A DNA stretch of 39,532 nt from Phytobacter massiliensis JC163 (lineage in GTDB: Bacteria > Pseudomonadota > Gammaproteobacteria > Enterobacterales > Enterobacteriaceae): positions 112,228-151,759 of the forward strand of contig NZ_HE578945.1 in the NCBI RefSeq assembly GCF_000321045.1. Reading direction: 5' to 3'. The notes beneath the pieces are model-generated. The model did no database searches and was not told where the DNA came from. It was given only the letters and a program-made list of their open reading frames with translations. Shown here piece by piece: positions 17,326 through 25,864 of this stretch. Position 1 is the first letter of the stretch; each line of letters opens with the position of its first letter. The position numbers were made by a program, and so were the translations under genes.

Positions 17326-19164
17326 ATGAGGACATGGATAGAAAGCGAAGCGGATATTCAAGTCCGTGCATGCATCGATGGTCATCGTAGTTTTGCGATG
17401 ATAGCCGGCGCAGGCGCGGGCAAGACTAGTTCACTGGTAGATGCTCTTGGCCGGGTTCGGGATAATGAAGGTAATGTCCTTAGAAAGCATGGTCAACGCA
17501 TTGCTTGTATTACCTTTACCAAGCGTGCGGTTGAGGTCATCAAGAAAAGATTGGGGTTTGATGAGTTGTACCTAGTTTCGACTCTTCATGGATTTCTGTG
17601 GGGCTTGATTAGCCATTTCCACGAAAATATTCGTCAAGCGTTATATGAAAGCCGTATTCCAAATCTTATAGACAAGGCTAGGGAAGATGATAACGGCGGT
17701 AACAGCAAAAAGGCACTTAAAGCCCGTGCAAAAATAGAACGACTGACAGAACAGCTTTCCCTTCTCGAAGCAGTCAATCATTTTGACTATTCTGACACTA
17801 GCTTCAGTGATTACGAAAAAGGACAGATTGGGCATGATGATGTCATAGAAATTGCAACCTACTTGCTTAAAAATAATCAAACACTTAGACGGATCATTGG
17901 CCTGCGTTTCCCTTACATCTTCGTCGACGAAGCACAGGACACATTTGAGGGAATCGTCTCAGGACTCAATCTCGTCTGTGCGGGTGATGAACTTCCTATG
18001 ATTGGCTATTTTGGTGACCCTTGGCAGCAGATTTATGACCGAAGTGCCGGTGATTTTTCGCCACCAGACAAAGGTAAAGTCATCAAGAAAGCTGAAAACT
18101 TTCGCTGTTCTAAAAGTGTTATCCGACTTCTCAATGCTTATCGTGGAGATGTTGAGCAGTATGCTGCTGGCGAAAATGCTGAATGTGAAGGCAGTGTTGA
18201 ATTTTTGCTAATTAAAGCAGAAGAGCCAACAGAACCACGCAGGCGCTATTCAGAAGAACAGATTGAGCGGGCGCTAGCTCGTATGGATGCTGCAGTCGAA
18301 AACTGGGGTTGGGCAGGTCGCGACGATGTCATGAAGCTCTTCCTGGCACGTCAAATGATCGCGCGACGGCTTGGCTTCGCTGATCTCAATCGCCTCTTCA
18401 CTGGAGACTATGCCTCATCAAGGGCTCAAGATGCTTTTGAGGAAGGAACGCATTTCCTTCTTAAACCATTTCTTTCGACGATTTGCCCTCTCATAACAGC
18501 TCAAAGCCAAGGTGACGATCGAAAAATTATTAATCTACTTCGTAGAGATAGTCCTGCTTTCGCGAGCAATGGATTAAATGCGGAAAAGTCACTGAAAGTG
18601 ATGATTGAGACTTCGAGGTCTTTGGTTGAGCAGTTGCATGCTTTGTGGGATACCGAAACGATTGGAACGATCCTTCACTTTTGCGTCGAGATGCAGATAA
18701 TCCAGCCCTCAGAAAGATTGAGTGAGCATCTTGATCGTCCTCCACGTACTGAGCCTTTCAATGAGGAGCTTCACAGTTTCGAAAAAGGAGACTGGCTCGC
18801 AGACTCATTTTTTAAAATGGCCACAGGGGGAGTCTCCCGCTATTTCGAATATCTTAACAACAATACCGCCTATAGCACTCAACATGGAGTGAAGGGCGAG
18901 GAATATCCAAAGGTATTGGTCGTTTATGATGATGTCGAAGCAGCATGGAACCAATACAGCTTTAGTAAAACCCTTACTCCTCTCACTGCTGGGGAGCCCT
19001 CTGATCGGCAACGCTCTGTAACTCAGAAGCTCGTGTATGTCTCGTTTTCCCGTGCTGAGGAGGATCTACGTATAGTACTTTTCACAGCTAATCCAGAGGG
19101 AGCTCAAGCTGAACTAATTGAAAGTAAATTATTGGCGCCTGATCAAATACGAATTATGGCCTGA
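17326..19164 (+). CDS. UvrD/Rep-family helicase (GajB-like)
   Basis: This 612-residue superfamily 1 helicase has all main motifs in order: Walker A AGAGAGKTS (27-35), Ia CITFTKRAVEVIKKRLG, II DEAQD (201-205), III GYFGDPWQQIY (about 227-237), IV FRCSKSVIRLLN, V HGVKGEEYPKVLVVY and VI YVSFSRAEEDLRIVLF (about 570-585). I chose the ATG two bases after the upstream stop, with GGGAGA before it. Pairing with an OLD nuclease is the definition of Gabija, where the helicase senses DNA ends or single strands made by GajA. It is larger than Bacillus GajB (about 494 residues), so this may be a distinct subtype. Confidence 0.9.
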   Translation: MRTWIESEADIQVRACIDGHRSFAMIAGAGAGKTSSLVDALGRVRDNEGNVLRKHGQRIACITFTKRAVEVIKKRLGFDELYLVSTLHGFLWGLISHFHENIRQALYESRIPNLIDKAREDDNGGNSKKALKARAKIERLTEQLSLLEAVNHFDYSDTSFSDYEKGQIGHDDVIEIATYLLKNNQTLRRIIGLRFPYIFVDEAQDTFEGIVSGLNLVCAGDELPMIGYFGDPWQQIYDRSAGDFSPPDKGKVIKKAENFRCSKSVIRLLNAYRGDVEQYAAGENAECEGSVEFLLIKAEEPTEPRRRYSEEQIERALARMDAAVENWGWAGRDDVMKLFLARQMIARRLGFADLNRLFTGDYASSRAQDAFEEGTHFLLKPFLSTICPLITAQSQGDDRKIINLLRRDSPAFASNGLNAEKSLKVMIETSRSLVEQLHALWDTETIGTILHFCVEMQIIQPSERLSEHLDRPPRTEPFNEELHSFEKGDWLADSFFKMATGGVSRYFEYLNNNTAYSTQHGVKGEEYPKVLVVYDDVEAAWNQYSFSKTLTPLTAGEPSDRQRSVTQKLVYVSFSRAEEDLRIVLFTANPEGAQAELIESKLLAPDQIRIMA

Positions 19165-19388
19165 GGATTGTTATTGCCTTTTGATTTACTAAATGGGTGC
19201 TAAGGCAGCGACCAGTCTTTGCTCATAATTTGCAGTGTTAGGGGGACAGGAAATGGCCGTTCGAGCAAAGATACATTGTTGTTGTATACCTCCCGACAGG
19301 TAACTTACAGCCACAAACGGTTATCTTGAGTCTAGGTTATTCAAGCTTATTTGATCATTAAGTTCGGTAAAAAATGTAGGGAGCCTCT

Positions 19389-20465
19389 ATGTCTGAGATA
19401 ACCGAGCCAACCAGTCAGGTTTTGCTCTGCTCAAATTGCTTCGCTGATGAAGGGCTGCGGATCGACGCTGCAAAACATGGCCTTGAACAACAAGGCGAAT
19501 GCCCAAATTGCCAAAGCCCGGATGGGAAAAAGCTGACCCGAGACCAGATTAAAGATTTGGCGTGGCGCTTTTTCGTAAGCGGAACCACCGTCCGTTGTGA
19601 CTACGGCGCTGCGCCAGTGATTCAGTTCAATGAGCACCATTATGGCCAAGGTGACATCGCCCCGTCAACGTGGCTTAAGAATGACGTAAAGCTTATTGAG
19701 GAGGTCGCTAAAATTGGATTTTTCCATTACGGCCCTCGATTGTGGATGGTCGGTGAAGTCGAGCCGCTAAAGGGGCTTCAGGATCCGACGACACGTCCGC
19801 AGATCATCGAACGTATCCTGAGGGAATATCCCGAATCAACGCTCAGTAAGGGCAGCAAATTCTACCGTCTTCGCGTTAAACCTGAACGACCAGCTGAGTC
19901 CTCCGAGTATGACAGCCCACCTGTGGGGTTGGCAGGTAGAGGGCGTTTGGATTCTCCTGGCTTCTCTGTGATGTACGGATCGCAAGACCTCGATGTTTGT
20001 ATTCATGAATGCAGGGCATCAACGGAGGATGAGCTTTATTTCGCAACCTTAAAGAATCAGCAGGATCTGCGGATATTGGACTTGACTCATTCTTTGGAAG
20101 AAACAGAGACCGAGTTTGAAAGTCTGGATATGGCAATACATATGCTCTTTCTTGCCCGGTCTCACTCATATGAAATCGCCCGAGACATTGCTCTTGCCGC
20201 TAAAGAGGCTGGTTTCGACGGAATAAGTTATCCGTCCTTTTTTAGCCTTATCCGCACTGGCTGCCATCCTTTCGAGACGGCCTATGGCCTGTCGCTTCGT
20301 CGTTTCCATCCGCAGAGGGAACAATATGTGGAGGCAACTACCATTCGCAATATCGCCCTATTTGGTAGGCCGGTGGAAAGCGGCTTGGTCAGTGTCGAGT
20401 GCATCAATCGTCTTATTCTCACCCAAGTTGGCTATCGTGGGCATTTTGGGCCAGTTGAGTATTGA
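19389..20465 (+). CDS. RES-domain protein (predicted NAD+-degrading toxin) with N-terminal zinc motif
   Basis: A protein of 358 residues. The N-terminus carries a four-cysteine site (C14-x2-C17 and C38-x2-C41, CSNC/CPNC), probably a zinc ribbon. The C-terminal half is a RES domain, named for its Arg-Glu-Ser triad: R160 in FYRLRV, E207 in CIHECRAS and S280 in DGISYPS. RES enzymes phosphorolyse NAD+ and act as toxins with Xre-type antitoxins, or occur alone in defence islands with an N-terminal HEPN/RES domain, which this resembles. GGGAG precedes the ATG. It lies 224 bp after the helicase on the same strand, with no adjacent Xre antitoxin. Confidence 0.8.
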   Translation: MSEITEPTSQVLLCSNCFADEGLRIDAAKHGLEQQGECPNCQSPDGKKLTRDQIKDLAWRFFVSGTTVRCDYGAAPVIQFNEHHYGQGDIAPSTWLKNDVKLIEEVAKIGFFHYGPRLWMVGEVEPLKGLQDPTTRPQIIERILREYPESTLSKGSKFYRLRVKPERPAESSEYDSPPVGLAGRGRLDSPGFSVMYGSQDLDVCIHECRASTEDELYFATLKNQQDLRILDLTHSLEETETEFESLDMAIHMLFLARSHSYEIARDIALAAKEAGFDGISYPSFFSLIRTGCHPFETAYGLSLRRFHPQREQYVEATTIRNIALFGRPVESGLVSVECINRLILTQVGYRGHFGPVEY

Positions 20466-20478
20466 GTTTTTTGGATGA

Positions 20479-20799
20479 GGAGAAGAAAGGGCAGGTTTAT
20501 CTGATGGGATGCCTGTCCGGCTATGGCCAGTTAATGTCAGCCGTGACAGGCAGTATCGGCCAGAATTAGAAGATCTTGTAGTGGTCTTAGCAGGTTATTC
20601 TTGAGGTTTGAGGACATCTACAACTATGGGAGATTAGTTAAAGACTCTAGTCAGGGAAAGGCTTTTTCAGGCCGAGTCGTCTTATGCGACGGAGCTTCTA
20701 TCTGAGGTTGTTCGTGATGGTAATGCGGATTAGTTGGTCATCCTGGAGAGGCAGCTATCGGCAACCATTGCCATGAGAGAGGCTAATTCGACTTCTTGA
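20479..20799 (+). pseudogene. Decayed gene remnant with three in-frame stops
   Basis: In a single frame the translation is coding-like (GMPVRLWPVNVSRDRQYRPE, LEDLVVVLAGYS, LVRERLFQAESSYATELLSE, LVILERQLSATIAMREAN) but is interrupted by TGA at 20602, TAG at 20635 and TAG at 20731 before a final TGA at 20797. Each stop could come from a single C-to-T change (CGA or CAG). I do not recognise the family; the helical, charged C-terminus is the only visible character. It lies in the gap between the RES gene and the minus-strand HEPN-like gene. Confidence 0.45.
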
Positions 20800-20930
20800 A
20801 CGTTTTTATTGTGCATGGCATTTTTCATGGTAGCAAGATCACTCTATGTATAAACTTATTGTTTTGCAATGGCTTTCTTGGTCAGTTGGGAATGAGGTTT
20901 TTCATAACAACCTGATTTTTGATAAAATCA

Positions 20931-20968
20931 TGCCATTAATGGTTAATTCATCATTAATGGCATTTTTT
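20931..20968 (+). terminator. Rho-independent terminator
   Basis: A perfect 11-bp stem (TGCCATTAATG at 20931-20941 and CATTAATGGCA at 20952-20962) is followed by six T. The orientation stops transcription coming from the RES gene and the remnant behind it, before the convergent minus-strand gene. Confidence 0.8.
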
Positions 20969-21093
20969 GGCAGGTTGAATGCAAGCGATGCGGAAAAAAC
21001 TGATGTCATTTTCTGAAGAAAAATTTGTGTAGTTTTTTGATATAATGTTATTTATAGCTTCCGTGGTTATATTTTTAGCGCAGACTTTTCAGT

Positions 21094-22266
21094 TCACTCT
21101 TCTTTGCAATGAAATGTGAGGTTAAATACCTTTTCCCCGGTTTCCTGTATTTTGCATTCAGCTTCACATAAAGCCGATATAGGCTGATTATGCTGGAATA
21201 CATGTAGAAAATGCTGAGCGACAGCGAAAGCTGTACGAGGGGTGACTTTGGTTCCTGGCATAGTTATGTTGACTTGATGTTGCCTATCGAAATTTTCTTC
21301 GGGTTCACGGAATCTGAATTTTATTTCAAACACGATTTTGGCTCCTACTTGCATTGCGTCTTCAAAGTGGCGTTTCTCTAGTTCTGCAACGAACATTGGC
21401 TCCGCCGCCTTCATAGTAATTTTTGTGATAATACCTATTGCGAGAAGCGCCAGAGATTCTGCCGAGTCTTGTTCATCGGGGTTCCAGGCGTCCTTCCGTT
21501 TGATGTTTCCGTGAAAATAGAAACCTCGCTTTTCGACTAAATGATTAATAATGTCATCTGCATTTGGTTTCGTCGAAATGAGCTTTGCCGTATCCGAATT
21601 CCGATCATTCTTTGCTGGAATCATATCTTTGATGGCAAGCTCAACAATATTACGAAATTCTTGGTTTGATTTTAGCGCAGCTTGCAAGCTTGGTGTTTTA
21701 AATTGACCATTCCCATACAGTGACTCGATCAACAGGAATGAGTAGCGGAAGGAATTTATGAATTCCTGATTTTCAAGCATCTTGCGAGCGCTTTTTACAA
21801 AGGCAACTTCAAATCTCGGCCCATCATATTTCTCAGCAGCCATAAGCGCCCGCGTAAACATATCGAAACTGAGAGGCAATGCAGAATCATGTCTGCCCAT
21901 TGATATACTCTTTATGGATAGTCGCGTTTCTTCTTCCGGGGTTTCTCCTTCATATTTGGCCTCAATTTCCTCTGTCATGAGTTCAATGTCATGAAAACAT
22001 TCGAGAAATATGGCTGCGTTATCGAGTTGACGTTTCACGAATGCTATAAGTTCATCGTGCCCGGTTATCGTTGTCATAGCCTCATAAGTGGCTCGTTTCT
22101 GAAAGTTCGGTGCATATTCCAGAGGCTGCTTTTCGAAAGTAAGTTCAATAGCTTTGGCGTAACCACTCTCTTCAATGATGCGGAGCTTCCCGCCTTGCAT
22201 TGGGATTTCCCAATGATCATCAATGATGATTTTGCGTTTGAATGGGACGAAGTAACGAATTCTCAC
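21094..22266 (-). CDS. Unknown protein with HEPN-like RNase motif
   Basis: I do not recognise this 390-residue protein as a named family. Its C-terminal half has features of ApeA-like HEPN domains: a helix NSFRYSFLLIESLYGNG (171-187), then later R247-GFYF-H252 in KRGFYFHGN. The latter is the R-x4-6-H motif of HEPN ribonucleases. The N-terminus is mixed beta/alpha (IRYFVPFKRKIIIDDHWEIP), perhaps a sensing domain. It starts with GTG, with AGGAC about 10 bases upstream. The strand is opposite to the surrounding defence genes, and hipB starts divergently 330 bp away. By position and motif, an RNA-cutting abortive-infection protein is plausible but unproved. Confidence 0.6.
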   Translation of the reverse strand: MRIRYFVPFKRKIIIDDHWEIPMQGGKLRIIEESGYAKAIELTFEKQPLEYAPNFQKRATYEAMTTITGHDELIAFVKRQLDNAAIFLECFHDIELMTEEIEAKYEGETPEEETRLSIKSISMGRHDSALPLSFDMFTRALMAAEKYDGPRFEVAFVKSARKMLENQEFINSFRYSFLLIESLYGNGQFKTPSLQAALKSNQEFRNIVELAIKDMIPAKNDRNSDTAKLISTKPNADDIINHLVEKRGFYFHGNIKRKDAWNPDEQDSAESLALLAIGIITKITMKAAEPMFVAELEKRHFEDAMQVGAKIVFEIKFRFREPEENFDRQHQVNITMPGTKVTPRTAFAVAQHFLHVFQHNQPISALCEAECKIQETGEKVFNLTFHCKEE

Positions 22267-22595
22267 TAGGGTTTAGTCCTCAAACTTTATCGCTAAAAGT
22301 GGAATAGTAACTGGAGCAGTTTGTTGCTGCATCACAGATACGTTTAAACCTCATCGATTCAACAGGATAGTATACCCCTACGGAGTTGATATAACAATTA
22401 CTCACAATGAGTTTCTCTCGACTAGAATTTGACTCGACATATTCATGAATGTTTTCAGTTTGGTACGGCAGTATGATGGCCACAGACTCACAAGTGAGAC
22501 GGATGAAAAGCAGATTAGCCCTATTTTGCAAGGGTTACTCATTCAATGTTATAGTTATTTGTATCACAGATGAGACGCAACTGAGTGAGGTTAGT

Positions 22596-23147
22596 ATGCC
22601 GGAAGAAAAAAACATGAGTAAGCTTCGTCGGACAAAAGGCTCGGTTGTACGCCCTTCAACCGAAGCAGCTTTGGTCAAATTGGGCAAAGACATCGAATTC
22701 GCACGTAGAGTAAGAGGAATCCCTGCTGATACGTTTGCAAAATCCGCAGGAATTTCGCGCTCTACTTTGCATAGACTTGAGAGTGGTGGTGGTGCCGGTA
22801 TTTCACTCAACACGCTTGCGATGGTGCTCACCATTCTTGGAAAACTTGACCTCTTGAGTAATTTGATCGACATGCGCAATGATGACATCGGACTGTCTAT
22901 GCTACGTGAAAATGTTATGCAAGGTGCAAAGCCGCTCCGTAAAGATACTAAGACGAATGTTGTGATCCGGTCCAGGGCCAAGACGATGCAACGAGCGGTA
23001 GGTACAGCGACTGTTAACAAATCGACAAAATCTGGTGTTGAAGCAAAGGCACAGGGCAATCAGGGGACGTTAGTAGTCAGCCCGTCAGGACATACATCAT
23101 CGCTGCTCTCTCGCTTAAAAGCTACGCGAGACTCTTCGGGCTCGTAA
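22596..23147 (+). CDS. hipB: HipB-like antitoxin with long basic tail
   Basis: This 183-residue protein has an Xre-type helix-turn-helix at about residues 25-90 (ALVKLGKDIEFARRVRGIPA, FAKSAGISRSTLHRLESG, LNTLAMVLTILGKLDLL), as in HipB, the DNA-binding antitoxin that holds HipA inactive and represses the operon. The ATG at 22596 has GAGG a few bases upstream; one six codons later is possible. E. coli HipB has only 88 residues. Here some 75 extra residues follow, rich in Lys, Arg, Ser and Thr (KPLRKDTKTNVVIRSRAK) and probably disordered. It lies 13 bp before hipA. Confidence 0.8.
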   Translation: MPEEKNMSKLRRTKGSVVRPSTEAALVKLGKDIEFARRVRGIPADTFAKSAGISRSTLHRLESGGGAGISLNTLAMVLTILGKLDLLSNLIDMRNDDIGLSMLRENVMQGAKPLRKDTKTNVVIRSRAKTMQRAVGTATVNKSTKSGVEAKAQGNQGTLVVSPSGHTSSLLSRLKATRDSSGS

Positions 23148-23160
23148 TTAGAGAATTTAT

Positions 23161-24435
23161 ATGAAGCAAAGACTTTATGTCTGGATGGATGATCAAGATC
23201 TGGTCGGACAGTTGGATTTCAATGTAGACGGAATGCGACAGAGCTCCGTGTTCACCTATGCGCAGAATTGGATCGATAATCCTGAGGGCTATGACCTCTC
23301 TCCTTTCATGCCGCGCAGCCAGATAGTCGCGTCGGCCAGCCTACAAGGAAATTCATCTCCTCTTGTGATGCCGATCGCCGATAGCACCCCTGATTCCTGG
23401 GGCCGCGCTATTATGCGTGCAGCGAATGGCGGTCGTGTAATGAATGATTTCGAGTACCTAATTGGGGTCGATGATTTCTTACGTTCGGGGGCACTTCGCT
23501 TTTATGAGAGCGATACGCCAGATGCGCTTCCTCTAGCTCAACCTCGGATTGGAGAAAGAGCCTATTCCATACCACGGCTCATTGAACTTGAGACTATGAT
23601 TCATGAGGCTCGCGCTTTAGAAGCAGATCCGGCTCATTATCGTGAAAACCGTGCAAAGTTGCTTGCCGGACAAATACTGCTTGATGCTGCAGGTTCATTA
23701 GGTGGAGCGCGACCAAAAGTAAATGTTCGTGAAGATGACCAGACTATCTGGATAGCGAAGTTGCCTAAGATGGGCGATGAATACGATATGGCTCGTGCAG
23801 AAGTACTTACGCTTCGTCTCGCAGGGGAAATAGGAATGACGGTTTCTGAAGCCAAGCTACTTGTCGTAGCTGGCCAATTTCCTGTGGCCTTAATTAAGCG
23901 TTTTGATCGGTCTTATGAAGATCCTAAAAACCCTCGTCGTATTCATTTTATCACGGCTCAGACTTTTATGGGCTTAGCGGGGACTGAGCCATCAAACTAT
24001 GTCTCTCTAGCAGAGCAGATGCTTATACATGGTGCAGGTGATGATTTGGTCGAACTTTGGACACGAATGGCTTATTCTGTGCTGATTCAGAATACAGACG
24101 ACCATCTGCGTAATCACGGTTTCATACGAACGGTCAATCGCTGGGCTCTTTCTCCCGCCTATGATATTAATCCCGACCCGTCAATTGGTGGCACCCTAAA
24201 GACCGCGATAAGCGAGATCCATGGAAACGAACTCAAAATTTTGGAGGTGTTGGACGCGGCGCAGCTCTTCAACATCAACACAGATGAAGCTCGCGAGGCT
24301 CTCAGGGTAATGGCGGAAATTATTATAGATAAATGGCGCCCTCTTGCCTACGAGTTGGGAATGACGTCGAAAGACATCAAGGCGCTTGCACCAGCCTTTG
24401 AAAGCCCGCAGGTGAAGGAAGCATTGAGTCTATAA
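23161..24435 (+). CDS. hipA: HipA-family serine/threonine kinase toxin
   Basis: A 424-residue HipA-like kinase. In E. coli HipA phosphorylates glutamyl-tRNA synthetase and causes growth arrest and tolerance. Seen here are the N-terminal beta domain (LYVWMDDQDLVGQLDF), PDSWGRAIM (about 77-85), the Gly-rich phosphate loop GSLGGARPKVNV (about 177-188), the catalytic loop NTDDHLRNHG (N311-G320, putative base D313 or D314) and the metal-binding aspartate D335 in YDINP. All key kinase elements are present, so it should be active. It forms an operon with hipB and is the last gene before attR. Confidence 0.92.
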   Translation: MKQRLYVWMDDQDLVGQLDFNVDGMRQSSVFTYAQNWIDNPEGYDLSPFMPRSQIVASASLQGNSSPLVMPIADSTPDSWGRAIMRAANGGRVMNDFEYLIGVDDFLRSGALRFYESDTPDALPLAQPRIGERAYSIPRLIELETMIHEARALEADPAHYRENRAKLLAGQILLDAAGSLGGARPKVNVREDDQTIWIAKLPKMGDEYDMARAEVLTLRLAGEIGMTVSEAKLLVVAGQFPVALIKRFDRSYEDPKNPRRIHFITAQTFMGLAGTEPSNYVSLAEQMLIHGAGDDLVELWTRMAYSVLIQNTDDHLRNHGFIRTVNRWALSPAYDINPDPSIGGTLKTAISEIHGNELKILEVLDAAQLFNINTDEAREALRVMAEIIIDKWRPLAYELGMTSKDIKALAPAFESPQVKEALSL

Positions 24436-24761
24436 TGACCGAATTTCTGCAGCTATATTCAGTTTCGGCACTATCCGGCTATCGTTAGATTGCAGTTTCT
24501 ACATCAAGGATCTACAGCCGCTTTTTATGACTCACGACAGATCATATATCATGTGTAGTAGAGGTGTGTTTGCCTGCATTGAGCTTAATGGCCGCAAAAT
24601 TTTGCGTCGAATGAGACAGACTGCAACGACTAACTACTTGTAACGTCTCTGCTGACACCAATAATCAGAAACAACTATCAAAATATGGTATAAGTTATGG
24701 TATGATGATATTAAATCCCTATATTTATCTGATTTAAAATAACTTTTTTGTGTTGAATATA
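24436..24761. other. Island right end without gene; candidate arm sites
   Basis: About 330 bp between hipA and attR hold no convincing gene. Two direct copies of TATGGTAT/TATGGTAT-like sequence lie 12 bp apart (ATGGTA at 24685-24690 and 24697-24702). They match the motif repeated near attL and probably mark integrase or excisionase binding. Confidence 0.4.
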
Positions 24762-24776
24762 ATTGAGTGGGAATAA
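24762..24776 (+). repeat. attR core of the guaA-integrated island
   Basis: ATTGAGTGGGAATAA is a perfect copy of the guaA 3' end at 5277-5291. It is not preceded by any guaA coding sequence. The next bases (GCCGATAACCC) differ from those after guaA, as expected for the outer flank of the insertion site. Confidence 0.88.
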
Positions 24777-24822
24777 GCCGATAACCCTTCCTGCGTTTTC
24801 ATGAACGGGTAAAGATGCAATC

Positions 24823-24850
24823 AACCCTCTGTTTTACAGAGGGTTTTTTT
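24823..24850 (+). terminator. Rho-independent terminator behind attR
   Basis: AACCCTCTG (24823-24831) pairs with CAGAGGGTT (24837-24845) around a five-base loop, followed by a T-run. It may be the terminator that served guaA before the larger island inserted. Confidence 0.75.
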
Positions 24851-25064
24851 ATGTGTATTCATGAATTTTCTATGTGGCGCACAGTTTCTGACGGTCAAGC
24901 TCCGATCAGAAACGCGGAAACTCTCGCAAATTTTACCGTCAGCTCTATAAAGCGTGCCTCCCTTGCAGATACCACGAGATGGATGAAGCAGGCCGCTCTC
25001 CTGCGTCGATAGAACTCTGCCTGTGGAAGTAGTGCCACGGTATTTCCTTCTCATGTATATCCCA

Positions 25065-25092
25065 TTGACATATCCCATAATTACCTTATGCT
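25065..25092 (+). promoter_or_regulatory. vapBC promoter
   Basis: TTGACA (25065-25070) and TATGCT (25087-25092), with a 16-bp spacer, stand about 37 bp before the vapB start. The Shine-Dalgarno sequence is GGAGG, just before GTGAGA-ATG. The VapB operator probably overlaps this promoter, but I see no clear palindrome. Confidence 0.6.
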
Positions 25093-25128
25093 GACAATGT
25101 GTACAAAATTTCACCATCGGAGGTGAGA

Positions 25129-25359
25129 ATGGAAAAGACAACCGTATTCAAAAGCAACCGTAGCCAGGCGGTGCGTCTGCCAAAAGCGGTGGCTTTACCG
25201 GAGGATGTCAAACACGTGGATATCGTTGCGGTAGGGCGAACGCGCATTATTACGCCCGCAGGCGAAAGCTGGGACAGCTGGTTTGATGGTGAGAGCGTGA
25301 CGTCTGACTTTATGGCCGCCCGTGAGCAGCCCGGTGGCCAGGATAGGGAAGGGTTCTGA
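25129..25359 (+). CDS. vapB: VapB-type antitoxin (AbrB/MazE fold)
   Basis: This 76-residue swapped-hairpin DNA-binding antitoxin starts TTVFKSNRSQAVRLPKAVAL, the signature of the VagC/VapB group, and ends in an acidic/aromatic tail (SWDSWFDGES) that normally fills the toxin active site. The ATG after GGAGGTGAG is chosen. The last base of its stop is the first base of the vapC ATG (TGATG), so translation is coupled. It lies in the second insertion layer outside attR. Confidence 0.92.
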   Translation: MEKTTVFKSNRSQAVRLPKAVALPEDVKHVDIVAVGRTRIITPAGESWDSWFDGESVTSDFMAAREQPGGQDREGF

Positions 25360-25763
25360 TGCTCAAATATATGCTGGATACCAATATTTGTATTTATACG
25401 ATCAAAAATAAACCTCAGGCAGTCCGGGAGGCGTTTAACCAGCACTACGAGCGGATGTGTATCAGTTCAGTTACGCTGATGGAGTTGATTTACGGCGCGG
25501 AAAAGTCCGCCAGCCCGGAGAAAAACCTGCGCGTGGTCGAAGGATTCATCGCCCGGCTGGAGGTGCTGAATTATGGTATCGACGCGGCGGTACAGACGGG
25601 GCAAATCCGGGCAGAACTGGCAAAAGCAGGCACGCCCGTTGGCCCGTATGACAGCATGATTGCGGCCCACGCCCGCGCACTGGGTTTAATTCTGGTGACG
25701 AACAATACCCGTGAGTTCGAACGTATTAATGGCTTACGGCTGGAAGACTGGCGTATCAGCTAA
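25359..25763 (+). CDS. vapC: VapC toxin, PIN-domain ribonuclease
   Basis: This PIN-domain endoribonuclease has 134 residues; enterobacterial VapC/MvpT enzymes cut initiator tRNA in the anticodon loop. The acidic residues are visible: D7 in MLDTNICIY, the glutamate in TLMELIYGAE, the aspartate in GPYDSMIAAHA, and the final TNNTREFERI segment. Length and motifs are complete, so it should be active. It forms a one-base-overlap operon with vapB. Confidence 0.95.
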   Translation: MLKYMLDTNICIYTIKNKPQAVREAFNQHYERMCISSVTLMELIYGAEKSASPEKNLRVVEGFIARLEVLNYGIDAAVQTGQIRAELAKAGTPVGPYDSMIAAHARALGLILVTNNTREFERINGLRLEDWRIS

Positions 25764-25788
25764 GCCATTTAGTTCATAAACAATATCC

Positions 25789-25856
25789 GGGGAATAATTC
25801 AACAGCCTGCATATAAAAGCAGTATGCCCTAAGCCCGCTTAACCGCGGGCTTTTTA
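25789..25856 (+). repeat. Degenerate copy of guaA 3' flank and terminator
   Basis: GGGGAATAATT, then AACAGCCTGCA, TAAAAGCAGTA and a terminator stem (AAGCCCGC 25831-25838, GCGGGCTT 25845-25852, T-run), follow in the same order as after guaA at 5285-5364. This looks like the third guaA-type flank in the window and the outer boundary of the vapBC segment. It also terminates vapBC transcription. Confidence 0.65.
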
Positions 25857-25864
25857 GTACCTGT

